Below, one piece after another: positions 34,789 through 43,472 of a stretch of 64,000 bases of DNA. The translations under genes were made by a program, and so were the position numbers. How positions within the stretch are numbered: position 1 is the first letter of the stretch; each line of letters begins with the position of its first letter. The stretch is taken from contig NZ_CP024848.1 in the NCBI RefSeq assembly GCF_003352005.1, positions 1,559,001 through 1,623,000 on the forward strand, read 5' to 3'. The notes under the pieces were generated by a model that saw only the letters and a list, made by a program, of their open reading frames with translations, did no database searches and was not told the origin of the DNA. Source of the DNA: Oceanobacillus zhaokaii (GTDB lineage: Bacteria; Bacillota; Bacilli; Bacillales; Amphibacillaceae).

Positions 34789-36075
34789 TTGAAAAAGAAA
34801 TTAGTTGCAATTACCTTAGCTACAATAATTGCTCTTGGACTTCCAGTAAGCAATTATAGTTATGCAGAATCCACTAATGATTTAGAAGCAATACAAGATC
34901 AACGTAAGGAAATTAAAGAAAATCTTTCTGATGCAGAAGGTCAAATAGCTAGTGTAGTGGTTGAAATTGAGGAATTGAATAATCAAATAGAACAAGTTAA
35001 TCAAAAATTAATAGAGAATCAAGACCTAATGAAAAATACTGAGCAAGATATCACAGGAACAATTGGTGAAATCGAAACATTACAGGCTGAGAAGCAAGAA
35101 TTAGAGATTTCAATCGAAAAGCGCTATGAAATCTTAAAAAATAGAGTATCATCTTATCAGAAATCTGGTGGCTCTATTTCGTTTCTAGAAGTTATCTTTG
35201 GTTCTCAAAACTTTGGTGATTTTCTGAGCCGTGTCTCTTCAGTAAATAAAATAGCAGAATCTGATGCAATTTTAATGGAAGAACTGGACATAGACATTAA
35301 GAAAGTAGAAGAAAATCAAAAACTCTCGCTAGAAAAATTAGATAAATTAAACGCTTTGAAATTGGAGCAAGAAGAAGCACAATTAGCAATTAATGAACAA
35401 AAACAGCAAAATGAAGCAAGTAAGAAAGAACTGGAAAACAAACAACAAGAATTAGTTGCTTTAGTTGGAGATTTACAAGACAAGGATTCGAATCTCACTG
35501 CACTTGAAGCAGAAACAAAGGAAAAAATTGCAGAAGCGGCTCGAGCTGCAGCACAAGCTGCTAAGGAAAAAGAACAAACAGCGAAACCAGCAGTAAAAGT
35601 AGCAGCAACAACAACAAGCTCCGAATCAAAAAGTAGCGAAGTAAAAGCTAGTACTAAAAAAAGCACGGATACTAAGCAACAATCTAATACAGCAGTAAAA
35701 CAGGAACAAGAAAAACAAGTACAAGAAAAACAAGTACAAGAAAAACAAGTACAAGAAAAACAGGAACCTGTTGAAAAGTCGACAGAAAAAACACTAATGA
35801 TGTCATCAACAGCATATACAATTGAAAGTTCTGGTGGATCTGGAGTTACATCAACTGGTATTGATTTGAGAAAAAATCCAAATGCAAAAGTTATTGCGGT
35901 AGATCCAAGTGTCATTCCATTAGGTTCTGTTGTCCATGTTGAAGGATATGGCTATGCAATTGCAGGCGATATTGGTGGAGCGATTAAAGGGAATAAGATT
36001 GACGTTTATGTTCCAACCCAAAAAGCTGCATTGAACTGGGGAAGAAGAACAGTAAAAGTAACAATTACGAATTAA
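34789..36075 (+). CDS. Secreted coiled-coil protein with C-terminal 3D domain
   Basis: 428 residues, TTG start behind GCAGGGGG. Signal peptide (about 1-26, ending YSYA), a CwlO/PcsB-type coiled coil (about 30-245), an Ala/Lys/Ser/Thr linker with four QEKQ-type repeats (about 306-325), and a 3D domain (about 342-428) with the three Asp positions in AVDP, AGDIGG and IDVY. The coiled coil is like the N-terminal half of CwlO, whose activity depends on FtsEX, but the NlpC/P60 domain is replaced by a 3D (YabE/YocH-like, lytic transglycosylase-related) domain. Role in cell-wall turnover inferred; WalR box upstream. Confidence 0.85.
   Translation: MKKKLVAITLATIIALGLPVSNYSYAESTNDLEAIQDQRKEIKENLSDAEGQIASVVVEIEELNNQIEQVNQKLIENQDLMKNTEQDITGTIGEIETLQAEKQELEISIEKRYEILKNRVSSYQKSGGSISFLEVIFGSQNFGDFLSRVSSVNKIAESDAILMEELDIDIKKVEENQKLSLEKLDKLNALKLEQEEAQLAINEQKQQNEASKKELENKQQELVALVGDLQDKDSNLTALEAETKEKIAEAARAAAQAAKEKEQTAKPAVKVAATTTSSESKSSEVKASTKKSTDTKQQSNTAVKQEQEKQVQEKQVQEKQVQEKQEPVEKSTEKTLMMSSTAYTIESSGGSGVTSTGIDLRKNPNAKVIAVDPSVIPLGSVVHVEGYGYAIAGDIGGAIKGNKIDVYVPTQKAALNWGRRTVKVTITN
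35704..35763 (+). repeat. Four tandem 15-bp units inside the 3D gene
   Basis: The unit GTACAAGAAAAACAA occurs four times in a row (first and last differ by one or two bases) and encodes (V/E)QEKQ four times in the linker before the 3D domain. Copy number is likely variable between strains. Confidence 0.9.
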
Positions 36076-36084
36076 ATTAGTAAT

Positions 36085-36128
36085 AGCAGGGGAGCAAAGA
36101 GAAATTAATTGCTCACCTGTTTTTTTAT
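36085..36128 (+). terminator. Terminator after the 3D gene
   Basis: CAGGGGAGCAA pairs with TTGCTCACCTG, followed by TTTTTTTT. Confidence 0.9.
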
Positions 36129-36275
36129 TTATGGGGCAATCTCTCTGCATAGTCTATGTTTAAAAGTAACAATATCGTATAATAAAGAGAGTTTTATAAA
36201 AAGTAATTTCGAGAAGGTATATTTCCTTCGATCACAAATGAAGGCTAATCTAGTAGATAAAAGGAGGAAAAAAGC

Positions 36276-36914
36276 ATGAGCGCATCTTTAGTATATGAAC
36301 TACGTAAGCCAACTGAAATAGAAGAGGGCAAAAGCTATCCAGCATTATATTTAATCCACGGAATGGGCAGTAATGAGCAGGATCTTTTACAATTAGTTCA
36401 AGGATTAGAGGAGACTTATTTTATTTTTAGCGTCAGAGGGCCAATTGTACAACCACCAGGATATGCCTTTTTTACGATGGAGGAATTTGGAAAACCCCAT
36501 CGCGATGTTTTTGACCAGGCAACAACAAAGCTTACAGCATTTATCGATTACAGCTGTGAAGAATATCCAATTGATCAAAAGCAGCTTTATCTAATGGGAT
36601 TCAGTCAAGGAGCAATTCTTTCTATGAGCCTGGGACTGATACTTGACAATAAAATTAAAGGAATAGCTGCCCTTAGTGGCTATATACCTGATTTCATAAA
36701 ACAGGAGAATGATAATAAAGATCTTCAGGGTCTATCAATCTTTATATCCCATGGTGAACAGGATCCTGTCTTGCCATTTGATTGGGCTCCACCAAGTGAA
36801 CAATTCTTTAAGAAAAATGGAGCAGATGTGGAGTTTAAGCAATATGATACAGGACACACGGTTTCTCAGCAGAATTATCAAGATTTGAGAGCATGGTTTA
36901 ATCGTCTACGCTAA
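36276..36914 (+). CDS. Alpha/beta-hydrolase, phospholipase/carboxylesterase family
   Basis: 212-residue esterase. LIHGMGSNEQDL near residue 26 contains the oxyanion region; the nucleophile elbow is GFSQGA near 109, the acid is Asp in GEQDPVLP near 167 and the catalytic His is in YDTGHTVSQQ near 195. Compact size fits the YtpA/YbaC-like carboxylesterase group. Substrate unknown. AAAGGAGG ribosome-binding site; ended by a bidirectional terminator. Confidence 0.88.
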   Translation: MSASLVYELRKPTEIEEGKSYPALYLIHGMGSNEQDLLQLVQGLEETYFIFSVRGPIVQPPGYAFFTMEEFGKPHRDVFDQATTKLTAFIDYSCEEYPIDQKQLYLMGFSQGAILSMSLGLILDNKIKGIAALSGYIPDFIKQENDNKDLQGLSIFISHGEQDPVLPFDWAPPSEQFFKKNGADVEFKQYDTGHTVSQQNYQDLRAWFNRLR

Positions 36915-36925
36915 TATAGGATAGC

Positions 36926-36968
36926 GAAAGAGCACTGTAAGGAAAAAGATTACAGTGCTCTTTTGTTA
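36926..36968. terminator. Bidirectional terminator between esterase and yfmM
   Basis: AAGAGCACTGTAA pairs with TTACAGTGCTCTT, followed by TTTG on the plus strand and A-rich on the other. Confidence 0.92.
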
Positions 36969-36985
36969 TAATTTAGAGTGCGGTA

Positions 36986-38530
36986 CTACTTCGCCCATTC
37001 CTCTACATTCCATACTTTCGTTACCCAATCTTCATAAAATTCCGGCTCATGGCAGACTAACACAATGGTACCTTTATATTCTTTTAACGCTCGCTTTAAT
37101 TCTTCTTTCGCTACGACATCTAAATGATTTGTTGGTTCATCGAATAAAAGCCAGTTGCTTTCATTGAGCATTAATTTACATATTCTAACTTTTGATTGCT
37201 CCCCACCACTTAATTGTTTCATTGGTCGTGAAATATGCTCATTTTTCAAACCAACTTTAGCTAGAATTCCACGTACTTGTGCTTGATTTAAATGTGGGAA
37301 GGCATTCCAAACCTCATCAATGGGTGTAGTATTTGGTGCCTGCACTTCTTGCTCATAGTAAGAAGGATAAATGAAATCACCTAGGACACGTTTTCCACTA
37401 ATAGGCTCAATTACTCCAAGTATTGTTTTCAAAAGGGTAGATTTTCCAACACCATTACTACCCACAATCGCAATTCGGTCGCCGCGTTCGATTGTAGTCG
37501 TTAGCTTCGGAAATAGTTGACGATCATAGCCGATTTCAAGTTCCTCAGCTTCAAATACAAATCGACTGCTGCTGCGAGATTCTTTAAATTGAAATGTCGG
37601 CTTCATCGCTGTTTCTGGTCTGTCGATTCTTTCCATTCGCTCTAATTGCTTCTGACGACTTTTCGCTCGTCCAGTTGTTGAATATCGCGCCTTATTTTTT
37701 GCTATGAAATCTTCTTGTTTCTTAATATATTCCTGTTGCTTTTCATATGCATTGATATGCTGATTTTTATTAATTTCTGCAAGCTCAAGAAATTTCTCAT
37801 AAGTAGCTGTATAGCGAGTGAGCTTAGAAAATTCAAGATGGAAAATGACGTCTACAACACCATTCATAAATCCCGTATCATGAGAAATTAGTAAAAAGGC
37901 ATGTGGATATTCCTTTAAATAGTTGCTTAGCCACTGAATATGTTCCACATCTAAATAGTTCGTCGGTTCATCTAGAAGGAGCACCTCAGGCTGTTCCAAA
38001 AGAAGTTTTGCAAGCAGCACCTTTGTACGCTGTCCGCCACTTAGCGCGGATACATCCTTATCAAGTCCGATTGCATCAATTCCGAGGCCATGAGCCGCTT
38101 CTTCAATTTTAATATCTAACGTATAAAATCCGCCGGCCTCGAGTTTATCTTGAATAATCCCCATTTGTTCAAGCAACTCTTCCAATTCTTCAGATGTTGC
38201 TGATCCCATTTTTTCGGTTACTTCATTAAGCAGCTTTTCTTGCTCAAATAGGGGAAGAAATGCGTCACGAAGCACATCACGAATCGTTTTTCCTTTTGTT
38301 AGTACAGTATGCTGATCCAGGTAACCATAATTGGTGCCTGGTGTCCACTGAACTTGACCAGTATCATGGATCAATTGCCCTGTAATAATATTCATCATAG
38401 TGGATTTGCCAACACCATTTGCACCAACTAACCCAACATGTTCACCAGCAACAAGCCGGAATGATACATCTTTAAATAAAGTCCGGTCACCGAAGCTGTG
38501 ACCTAGCTTATCAATTGTAAGTAAACTCAT
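36986..38530 (-). CDS. yfmM: ABC-F ATPase, YfmM-like
   Basis: 514-residue ABC-F protein with two ATP-binding cassettes and no membrane domain. Walker A motifs GANGVGKST near residues 36 and 357; signature LSGGQ near 164 and LSGGEQ near 440; Walker B DEPTNYLD and DEPTNHLD. The interdomain linker with KNKARYSTTGRAKSRQKQ near 279 is the P-site tRNA interaction element typical of translation-acting ABC-F proteins. Its start resembles B. subtilis YfmM (SLLTIDKLGHSFGDR). A role at the ribosome, such as relief of stalling or antibiotic protection, is inferred. Confidence 0.85.
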   Translation of the reverse strand: MSLLTIDKLGHSFGDRTLFKDVSFRLVAGEHVGLVGANGVGKSTMMNIITGQLIHDTGQVQWTPGTNYGYLDQHTVLTKGKTIRDVLRDAFLPLFEQEKLLNEVTEKMGSATSEELEELLEQMGIIQDKLEAGGFYTLDIKIEEAAHGLGIDAIGLDKDVSALSGGQRTKVLLAKLLLEQPEVLLLDEPTNYLDVEHIQWLSNYLKEYPHAFLLISHDTGFMNGVVDVIFHLEFSKLTRYTATYEKFLELAEINKNQHINAYEKQQEYIKKQEDFIAKNKARYSTTGRAKSRQKQLERMERIDRPETAMKPTFQFKESRSSSRFVFEAEELEIGYDRQLFPKLTTTIERGDRIAIVGSNGVGKSTLLKTILGVIEPISGKRVLGDFIYPSYYEQEVQAPNTTPIDEVWNAFPHLNQAQVRGILAKVGLKNEHISRPMKQLSGGEQSKVRICKLMLNESNWLLFDEPTNHLDVVAKEELKRALKEYKGTIVLVCHEPEFYEDWVTKVWNVEEWAK

Positions 38531-38873
38531 TTTTATAAAACCTCCATGAAAAGTAAAGCATAACCAAATAATAATTAATCCTAAAGTTCATTGTTTATGG
38601 ATTACTATGCCTTTCAACAATCAATTCTATCTGGAATCGTTCTTTTATTATTAATACCAACATTTTATTATAGTAGAATTTAAGGTAACTTACCATAGTA
38701 GAGTTAATGAATTTATTTGCAATCCGCATTAAGTCACAATATATTAAGAAAAATCGGGAAGGCCGATTTCCCCTAAAACCATATTTAGCTTCTTTTGCTT
38801 CGCGAATTTTTGTATATGTTTCCGACAAAATAACCGTTTATTCAACTAAACCGTTGGTACGGAACGCACAATC
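38531..38873. other. Intergenic stretch upstream of yfmM
   Basis: Holds the yfmM promoter region (none convincing by eye), a hairpin GGGAAATCGGCCTTCCC near 38756-38772, and a minus-strand frame (38595-38828) without a ribosome-binding site that I do not accept as a gene. Confidence 0.4.
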
Positions 38874-38947
38874 CCAGCGTAGTTTATTTCTGGAGTGACA
38901 GCCAAGGCAGCAAATATCATCTAAAGTTATGTCGTACTTTATCTAAA
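38874..38947. repeat. Remnant of the MITE-like repeat
   Basis: CAGCGTAGTTTATTTCTGGAG matches the right core of copy A with few changes, and the following bases to ATCTAAA align with the right end of copy A (13390-13410). Only about 75 bp remain. Confidence 0.5.
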
Positions 38948-39076
38948 TAGTAACTATACGAAATGAGCTATATAAAAACAGTAAACAATAGGAAATATAC
39001 GTAAATAAGAAAATAGTACTTGGACATAATAATCGGGAAGTTTTTCTACATCGATATAGTATTGGAGGGTTGTTAA

Positions 39077-39229
39077 GTGTCGGAAGAAAATAAAAATCGC
39101 AATAAAGATAAGGGCAGACAGAAGAACCATGGAATAAAATATGATACAAGTCCGAAGCGAGATGTTGAAATTGCAAGTGAGAGTGAGTTCCTGAATTTAG
39201 ATAATAAGAAGAATAAACGTAAACGATAA
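39077..39229 (+). CDS. Small hydrophilic Lys/Asn-rich protein
   Basis: 50 residues from GTG, with GGAGG 8 nt upstream and a hairpin 2 bp after the stop. Both ends are strongly basic (NKNRNKDKGRQKN and NKKNKRKR) around an acidic middle (DVEIASESEFLNLD). Likely a real small gene, possibly a spore or stress protein of the YfhD-like kind, but no family is recognised with certainty. Confidence 0.6.
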   Translation: MSEENKNRNKDKGRQKNHGIKYDTSPKRDVEIASESEFLNLDNKKNKRKR

Positions 39230-39230
39230 G

Positions 39231-39258
39231 ATGGAGCCCCAATTATTGGGGCTTCACT
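39231..39258 (+). terminator. Hairpin after the 50-residue gene
   Basis: TGGAGCCCCAAT pairs with ATTGGGGCTTCA; weak T run. Confidence 0.65.
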
Positions 39259-39324
39259 TCATTAGATAAAAAATATTTTCTTACCCTATTACTAGTGTAG
39301 TCAGTTACATAGCTAAGATAAATC

Positions 39325-39672
39325 TTAAGAATCAGGGTTTAGTTCTATTATGTAGATAAAAAACTTCGTTAAAAGCACGATTATTAGATAAACTATTCCT
39401 AGTATTTTTTTATCAGAAAAATATAATGCAGCGGCGGCTAAACTGAAAACTATTATTTGAAGAATTGAAAGCAGCGGTTCTGTTACTGGGTAGGAAGCTT
39501 TAGGCGCAAGAAAATGTCCCCAGATAATCGCTACAAGCACTGGGCCTCCTAATCCAAGTAGAATTTTTATGAAAAGGCCTGTGCCTGCATGAAATCCCCA
39601 GTAGAAAAATGCGATAAGCCCTGCCAACTCTAAGAAAAACAATAATGCATAGAAAGCATTTTCAATAATCAT
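39325..39672 (-). CDS. yrdB: YrdB-family (DUF2568) membrane protein
   Basis: About 115-119 residues with four hydrophobic helices; WGHFLAPKAS near residue 55 is the YrdB/DUF2568 signature. Function unknown. Several starts are possible (GTG 39684, TTG 39675, ATG 39672); AAAGG at 39687-39691 fits TTG 39675 or ATG best. It lies 57 bp after the metallo-hydrolase gene on the same strand. Confidence 0.78.
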   Translation of the reverse strand: MIIENAFYALLFFLELAGLIAFFYWGFHAGTGLFIKILLGLGGPVLVAIIWGHFLAPKASYPVTEPLLSILQIIVFSLAAAALYFSDKKILGIVYLIIVLLTKFFIYIIELNPDS

Positions 39673-39728
39673 CAAGCAACACACAACCTTTCAAGTTTAT
39701 TATGCAGGATAATAATAATGTTCGTTAC

Positions 39729-40415
39729 TCAAACTTCATTTGTAACATCTTTTTCGTATTGTTGTATATATGCTTCTAGTTGATTCACAGGATCAAGAAT
39801 AGTATTCCCATGGCAAACCTCTAGCTGTTTTGGATTTAATAGTTGGAGGATAACACTGCTTTTTACCGCCTCATCCATATCTCCAGTAAACATGCTCATT
39901 GGCTTTTTCAATTTGCCCTTTCTCGATGTAAATAAGTCACCTGCCAATAAAACCTGATCTTCATTATGATAGTAAACGACATGACCGGGCGAATGCCCAG
40001 GTGTTAAATAAGGGGTAAGTCCGGAAATAGTTACTAGTTCGTTTTGTTCATTGATCTGTAGAGCCTGAACGATGTCTTTTTCAACATTTTCTTCAAATTT
40101 CTTCCTTTTAGGATAGAGCGAATCCCCCTCCATGTAAGGAATTTCAATTTGATGTGCACAAACAGGCACACTTATATTTTTCAGTATTGTTTTCAAAGAG
40201 CCAACATGATCAGAATGTCCATGTGTGAGAAGAATTCGGTTTAATTCTAGGGGTGCCAGCTGTTTCAAAAACTTCATAATTCCTCTAGCCATCATAGGGA
40301 TTCCAGTATCTACTAGTGTGAGTCCATCTTCATCGATAACAACCCAAACATGAATAGGGAAGTATATCCAGCTTTTTAAACTCCAAATATGCTCAGAAAC
40401 TCTTTTTATCTTCAT
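39729..40415 (-). CDS. Metallo-beta-lactamase-fold hydrolase
   Basis: 228 residues. The HxHxDH motif is present as LTHGHSDHVGS near residue 63; further zinc ligands are His in TPGHSPGHVVYY near 134 and Asp in LLAGDLFTS near 154, with a final His in EVCHGN near 204. Zn-dependent hydrolase of undetermined substrate (lactones, thioesters or others). Its ATG overlaps the stop of the TetR gene, so it is translated with its regulator. Confidence 0.88.
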   Translation of the reverse strand: MKIKRVSEHIWSLKSWIYFPIHVWVVIDEDGLTLVDTGIPMMARGIMKFLKQLAPLELNRILLTHGHSDHVGSLKTILKNISVPVCAHQIEIPYMEGDSLYPKRKKFEENVEKDIVQALQINEQNELVTISGLTPYLTPGHSPGHVVYYHNEDQVLLAGDLFTSRKGKLKKPMSMFTGDMDEAVKSSVILQLLNPKQLEVCHGNTILDPVNQLEAYIQQYEKDVTNEV

Positions 40416-41050
40416 CCTTCACCCTCAACTAATTTTAGATTCGCTTTAAATCCCAAAATAAGAATCTCTACTGATAGACCGAATGTTGGAATTAAACGTT
40501 CAAGTAATACTTCGGTAGGCTCATGCTGATAAGAATAAGTACTTAAAATACCATATAAATTATAGAAAAAGATACGTGAGTATGCTAATAATTGATCATC
40601 ATTTGGAAGAGACAGGCATTCACCAAGGGTGTTTTTCATGATGCTAAAAATCTCTAAGCGAATTTGATTAATTTCTAACTCAGGCTTTTGTTCATCTACA
40701 CGTGTAGATTTAGCATTAATAAAAATGGTATGTAGGTTTTTATTATTTAAACAAAAATGGATGAATTGATTGCTCATTTCTTTCAACTTTTTCTCTGGTG
40801 GTAAAGTGTTTGATTGAACAATTTCTTGCATCTTTAGTTTTAATTGTGTAAGTGATGGCATGGAGAGTTGATGAAGTAATGACTCCTTACTCTTAAAATA
40901 AAGATAGATAGTAGTATGGGAGCATTTTGCTTGTTTTGCGATTTCTCTCATAGAAACAGCATCATAGCCTTTATTAGCAAAAAGTTTCCCAGCTGTAGTA
41001 AGAATTGCCTTTTTTGTTTCCTCTGAACGGTGTGAATGCTTGCTATCCAT
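40412..41050 (-). CDS. TetR-family transcriptional regulator
   Basis: 212 residues. N-terminal TetR HTH: TKKAILTTAGKLFANKGYDAVSMREIAKQAKCSHTTIYLYFKSKESLL reads at residues 12-60. The C-terminal ligand domain is helical and unlike any specific subgroup I know. ATG 41050 is preferred, with AGGTG 9 nt upstream; the upstream GTG is part of that site. Its promoter overlaps a palindromic operator, so autorepression is likely. Coupled by a 4-nt overlap to the metallo-hydrolase. Confidence 0.9.
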   Translation of the reverse strand: MDSKHSHRSEETKKAILTTAGKLFANKGYDAVSMREIAKQAKCSHTTIYLYFKSKESLLHQLSMPSLTQLKLKMQEIVQSNTLPPEKKLKEMSNQFIHFCLNNKNLHTIFINAKSTRVDEQKPELEINQIRLEIFSIMKNTLGECLSLPNDDQLLAYSRIFFYNLYGILSTYSYQHEPTEVLLERLIPTFGLSVEILILGFKANLKLVEGEG

Positions 41051-41098
41051 GTTGATTATCACCTCAGTTCTATTATTAATTGCTGTTATTAAATACAG

Positions 41099-41135
41099 AA
41101 CTAACCATCGGTAATATTATAACCAATGGTTAGTT
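41099..41135. promoter_or_regulatory. Palindromic operator of the TetR gene
   Basis: AACTAACCATCGGT (41099-41112) and ACCAATGGTTAGTT (41122-41135) form an imperfect inverted repeat with a 9-bp centre. It covers the -10 and spacer of the TetR promoter. Confidence 0.75.
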
Positions 41136-41145
41136 TTTATGTCAA
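41116..41145 (-). promoter_or_regulatory. SigmaA promoter of the TetR-hydrolase operon
   Basis: TTGACA (41140-41145), 18-bp spacer, TATAAT (41116-41121) on the minus strand; both hexamers are consensus. Confidence 0.8.
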
Positions 41146-41416
41146 TAAGTTTTTAGATAGATGAGAAAAATCAAACTATAATTTCAGACAGTATAACTAT
41201 TATTTTTTAAATTCACGATTTTTGCTTGATTACCCTAGAGGTCATCGCGGTTCCTCAATCTGCCTTCTTTTCGCGAACTGTTCAATAGATACTTCTCATA
41301 AAAATTATAAATCATAATATTATCATAACTTTAAATTACTAAGAAAGTGTATTAATTAAAGATAAAAATAGCCCAGTATATTAAACTGGAGCTAGAATTA
41401 TGAAGCGATCATTTTA
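41146..41416. other. Intergenic stretch before the methyltransferase stop
   Basis: No supportable gene. A short hairpin CCAGTATATTAAACTGG near 41373-41389 may end the methyltransferase transcript on the minus strand. Confidence 0.4.
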
Positions 41417-42127
41417 TTAGGAACATCTAAATATACGGAACCCCAATATATCCTTGTATTTATTCGATAAATGCTGGTGATTATCCATGATTGTTAATAT
41501 TGAATCATCAATGTTATCGGAAGGAGAGAAGTCAGGTGCACTTTCCAGGTTATCCTTTTCAATCTCCTGGTTAAATGTTTCTATTGTTATTTGATTAAAT
41601 CCTGCTTGTTGCAGCAGCACATTCCAGCTGTATTCGGTGAGTAATTGTGAGAAACCGTAGAATTCAGTTATTGCTCTCCGTTCAATCTGGGGAAGTTGCT
41701 GTTCTAATACGATTTCAACTGCAATGAATGCTCCGTTTGGCTTTAGAACTCTTTTTAACTCGCTTAATGCAACTGGGATAGTCGTAAAAGCCAAAACTGA
41801 CTCGGAAAGTACAAGTTCAAAAGAATCATCATCAAATTGCAACTGCTCAATATCACCATATATAGCTTGTATAGGAAGCTTTAACGATCTGAACCGCTTG
41901 TTAGCTTTCTCCAGCATTAGTTTATTTTTGTCTAATGCAGTTATAGGACAACCATAGTTTTCTGCAATGTATGAAGCTGTTTGTCCTGTGCCACAACCGG
42001 CATCTAATATTTTTTTTGTTGCATCTGGATTTTCGGTTGAGAAAATATGCTTCGTTAATTGCAGACCTCCAGGATGTGCACCGCCAACACCAAATGATGC
42101 CAAAAAATCAAGATAGTTCAATAGCAT
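41417..42127 (-). CDS. Class I SAM-dependent methyltransferase
   Basis: 236-residue methyltransferase. Motif I is ILDAGCGTGQTASYI near residue 40, the acidic loop is ITALDKNKLML near 63, motif II/III YGDIEQLQFDDDSFELVLSESVL near 89. No substrate-specific features recognised; similar to UbiE/Methyltransf_11-type enzymes. Transcribed after the YppG-like gene with a 31-bp gap, so possibly the same transcript. Confidence 0.88.
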   Translation of the reverse strand: MLLNYLDFLASFGVGGAHPGGLQLTKHIFSTENPDATKKILDAGCGTGQTASYIAENYGCPITALDKNKLMLEKANKRFRSLKLPIQAIYGDIEQLQFDDDSFELVLSESVLAFTTIPVALSELKRVLKPNGAFIAVEIVLEQQLPQIERRAITEFYGFSQLLTEYSWNVLLQQAGFNQITIETFNQEIEKDNLESAPDFSPSDNIDDSILTIMDNHQHLSNKYKDILGFRIFRCS

Positions 42128-42158
42128 TCTACTCCCATCCCAATGGAATTTCTCTCGT

Positions 42159-42383
42159 TTAGCGTTTCATAAATCTCGTTATATATGGGCTTACTTGTTT
42201 ATAAGTTTTTTCCATATGTTGTATAGATGTAAAGATACGGTTAACATCAAATTTTCCATCATTATCTTGAAAGAGATTTAAGAAGCTTGGATTAGTAGGT
42301 CCTGGTCCCCGTTGTATTCGTGCTCTCTGATATCTTCTAGGGGAAGATAGATACCGTGGTGGTCTTTGCCTGCGTGGAAACAT
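42159..42383 (-). CDS. yppG: YppG-like protein
   Basis: 74 residues. The first 30 are Arg/Pro/Gln-rich, then NLFQDNDGKFDVNRIFTSIQHMEKTYKQVSP, which matches the YppG pattern in which a short acidic helix precedes VNQVSP. Function unknown; family restricted to Bacilli. AAAGGAGGTGTATATTAC sits before the ATG. Confidence 0.72.
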   Translation of the reverse strand: MFPRRQRPPRYLSSPRRYQRARIQRGPGPTNPSFLNLFQDNDGKFDVNRIFTSIQHMEKTYKQVSPYITRFMKR

Positions 42384-42528
42384 GTAATATACACCTCCTT
42401 TGTCCTGAGATTCTTTGATATTTTATTCATGGGGAAGGTTTATAGTAAGTGAAGATGCCTAAAGACGATAGAACCTATTCATAAAATATGCATAATTTAG
42501 TGATAGAAATATTCAAGGAGGTGTGGTT

Positions 42529-43308
42529 ATGAGTGTTATCAGGACTGACAAATGGTTGCTTGATGCTTATGATAATCCTGTTGAAATGTGCGAAAGATTA
42601 ACGCCATATTTTGAAGATGCTTCAGCATATGAAATATATCAATACTTAACAGTAAATGGGATGTATCGCCCAATAAAAAATGGTTTGGAACAAGTAGAAG
42701 ATTTACAAAATAATGGAGTTTGGAAGATGGTAGAAAAAGAAAGGAGATTACTGCAGAAATCTTGGGGTGGACCAGATATTCCAGTGTTTATTTTCCCTTC
42801 AGAATCAACGAATCGAATTTTATTTCGTAATTTTAATCGTAAGTCTGGTTTAGCTTTCTGTGATAAAATATTCTTATTCATATCACCGGAAAATAAACAA
42901 GAAGAAATCCAAGCTTTGTTCACCCATGAATATAATCATGTTTGTCGATTAATGCAATATGAAAAGGAAGAAAAAGATTATGTATTACTGGATACAATTA
43001 TTTTGGAAGGGTTAGCGGAGCATGCTGTGTATGAAAAGTATGGTGAAAATTATGTAGCTCGTTGGACATCGAATTATTCGGAAGATGTATTAGAGAAAAT
43101 GTGGCAAACCCACGTTTTCCCTAATCGTAATCTTTCGAAGACAGATCGAAAACATGAGAAATTATTATATGGATTGGCAAATTTCCCAACAATGTTAGGC
43201 TATTGTGTGGGCTACTATTTAATTAACAACTATTCCAAAAATACAAATCTTAAGAGTAAGGATTTACTTGCTATAGATTCGAGGATGCTTGCCCAAATAA
43301 GAGAATAG
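42529..43308 (+). CDS. DUF2268 putative zinc-dependent protease
   Basis: About 259 residues of the DUF2268 (predicted Zn protease) family. HEYNH in FTHEYNHVCRL near residue 128 is an HExxH-type motif with Tyr/Asn in the variable places, and LEGLAEHAVYEKYG near 163 provides the third ligand Glu (ExxxE/H). No signal peptide, so probably intracellular. ATG 42529 lies 7 nt after GGAGG and is preferred over the in-frame GTG 42523. B. subtilis YjaZ is a similar protein of unknown role. Confidence 0.82.
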   Translation: MSVIRTDKWLLDAYDNPVEMCERLTPYFEDASAYEIYQYLTVNGMYRPIKNGLEQVEDLQNNGVWKMVEKERRLLQKSWGGPDIPVFIFPSESTNRILFRNFNRKSGLAFCDKIFLFISPENKQEEIQALFTHEYNHVCRLMQYEKEEKDYVLLDTIILEGLAEHAVYEKYGENYVARWTSNYSEDVLEKMWQTHVFPNRNLSKTDRKHEKLLYGLANFPTMLGYCVGYYLINNYSKNTNLKSKDLLAIDSRMLAQIRE

Positions 43309-43385
43309 TCCATCCATGATGAAAAGATTGGAAGGGTAAACTGTGTGATTCGTAACTAAGATAAAAGTCCTTCTTTTTACAAATG

Positions 43386-43416
43386 CAAAACAGACGGAGT
43401 CTCTCCGTCTGTTTAT
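43386..43416. terminator. Bidirectional terminator
   Basis: AAAACAGACGGAG pairs with CTCCGTCTGTTT, between convergent genes. Confidence 0.88.
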
Positions 43417-43472
43417 CATTAATCTTTAATTATTTACCTTTGGTATCCAATTAGAAGTTGGGGTTAAGGATT

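Noticed and set aside
35704..35763. Tandem repeat as a regulatory satellite
   Set aside because: It is in frame (15 bp) and inside the coding linker, so a protein-level repeat explains it.
35316..35915. 199-codon Cys/Ser-rich frame antisense to the 3D gene
   Set aside because: Mirror of the Glu/Lys/Gln coiled coil and QEKQ repeats; no ribosome-binding site.
38595..38828. 77-codon frame on the minus strand
   Set aside because: TTG start without ribosome-binding site, overlaps AT-rich DNA and a hairpin; no family likeness.
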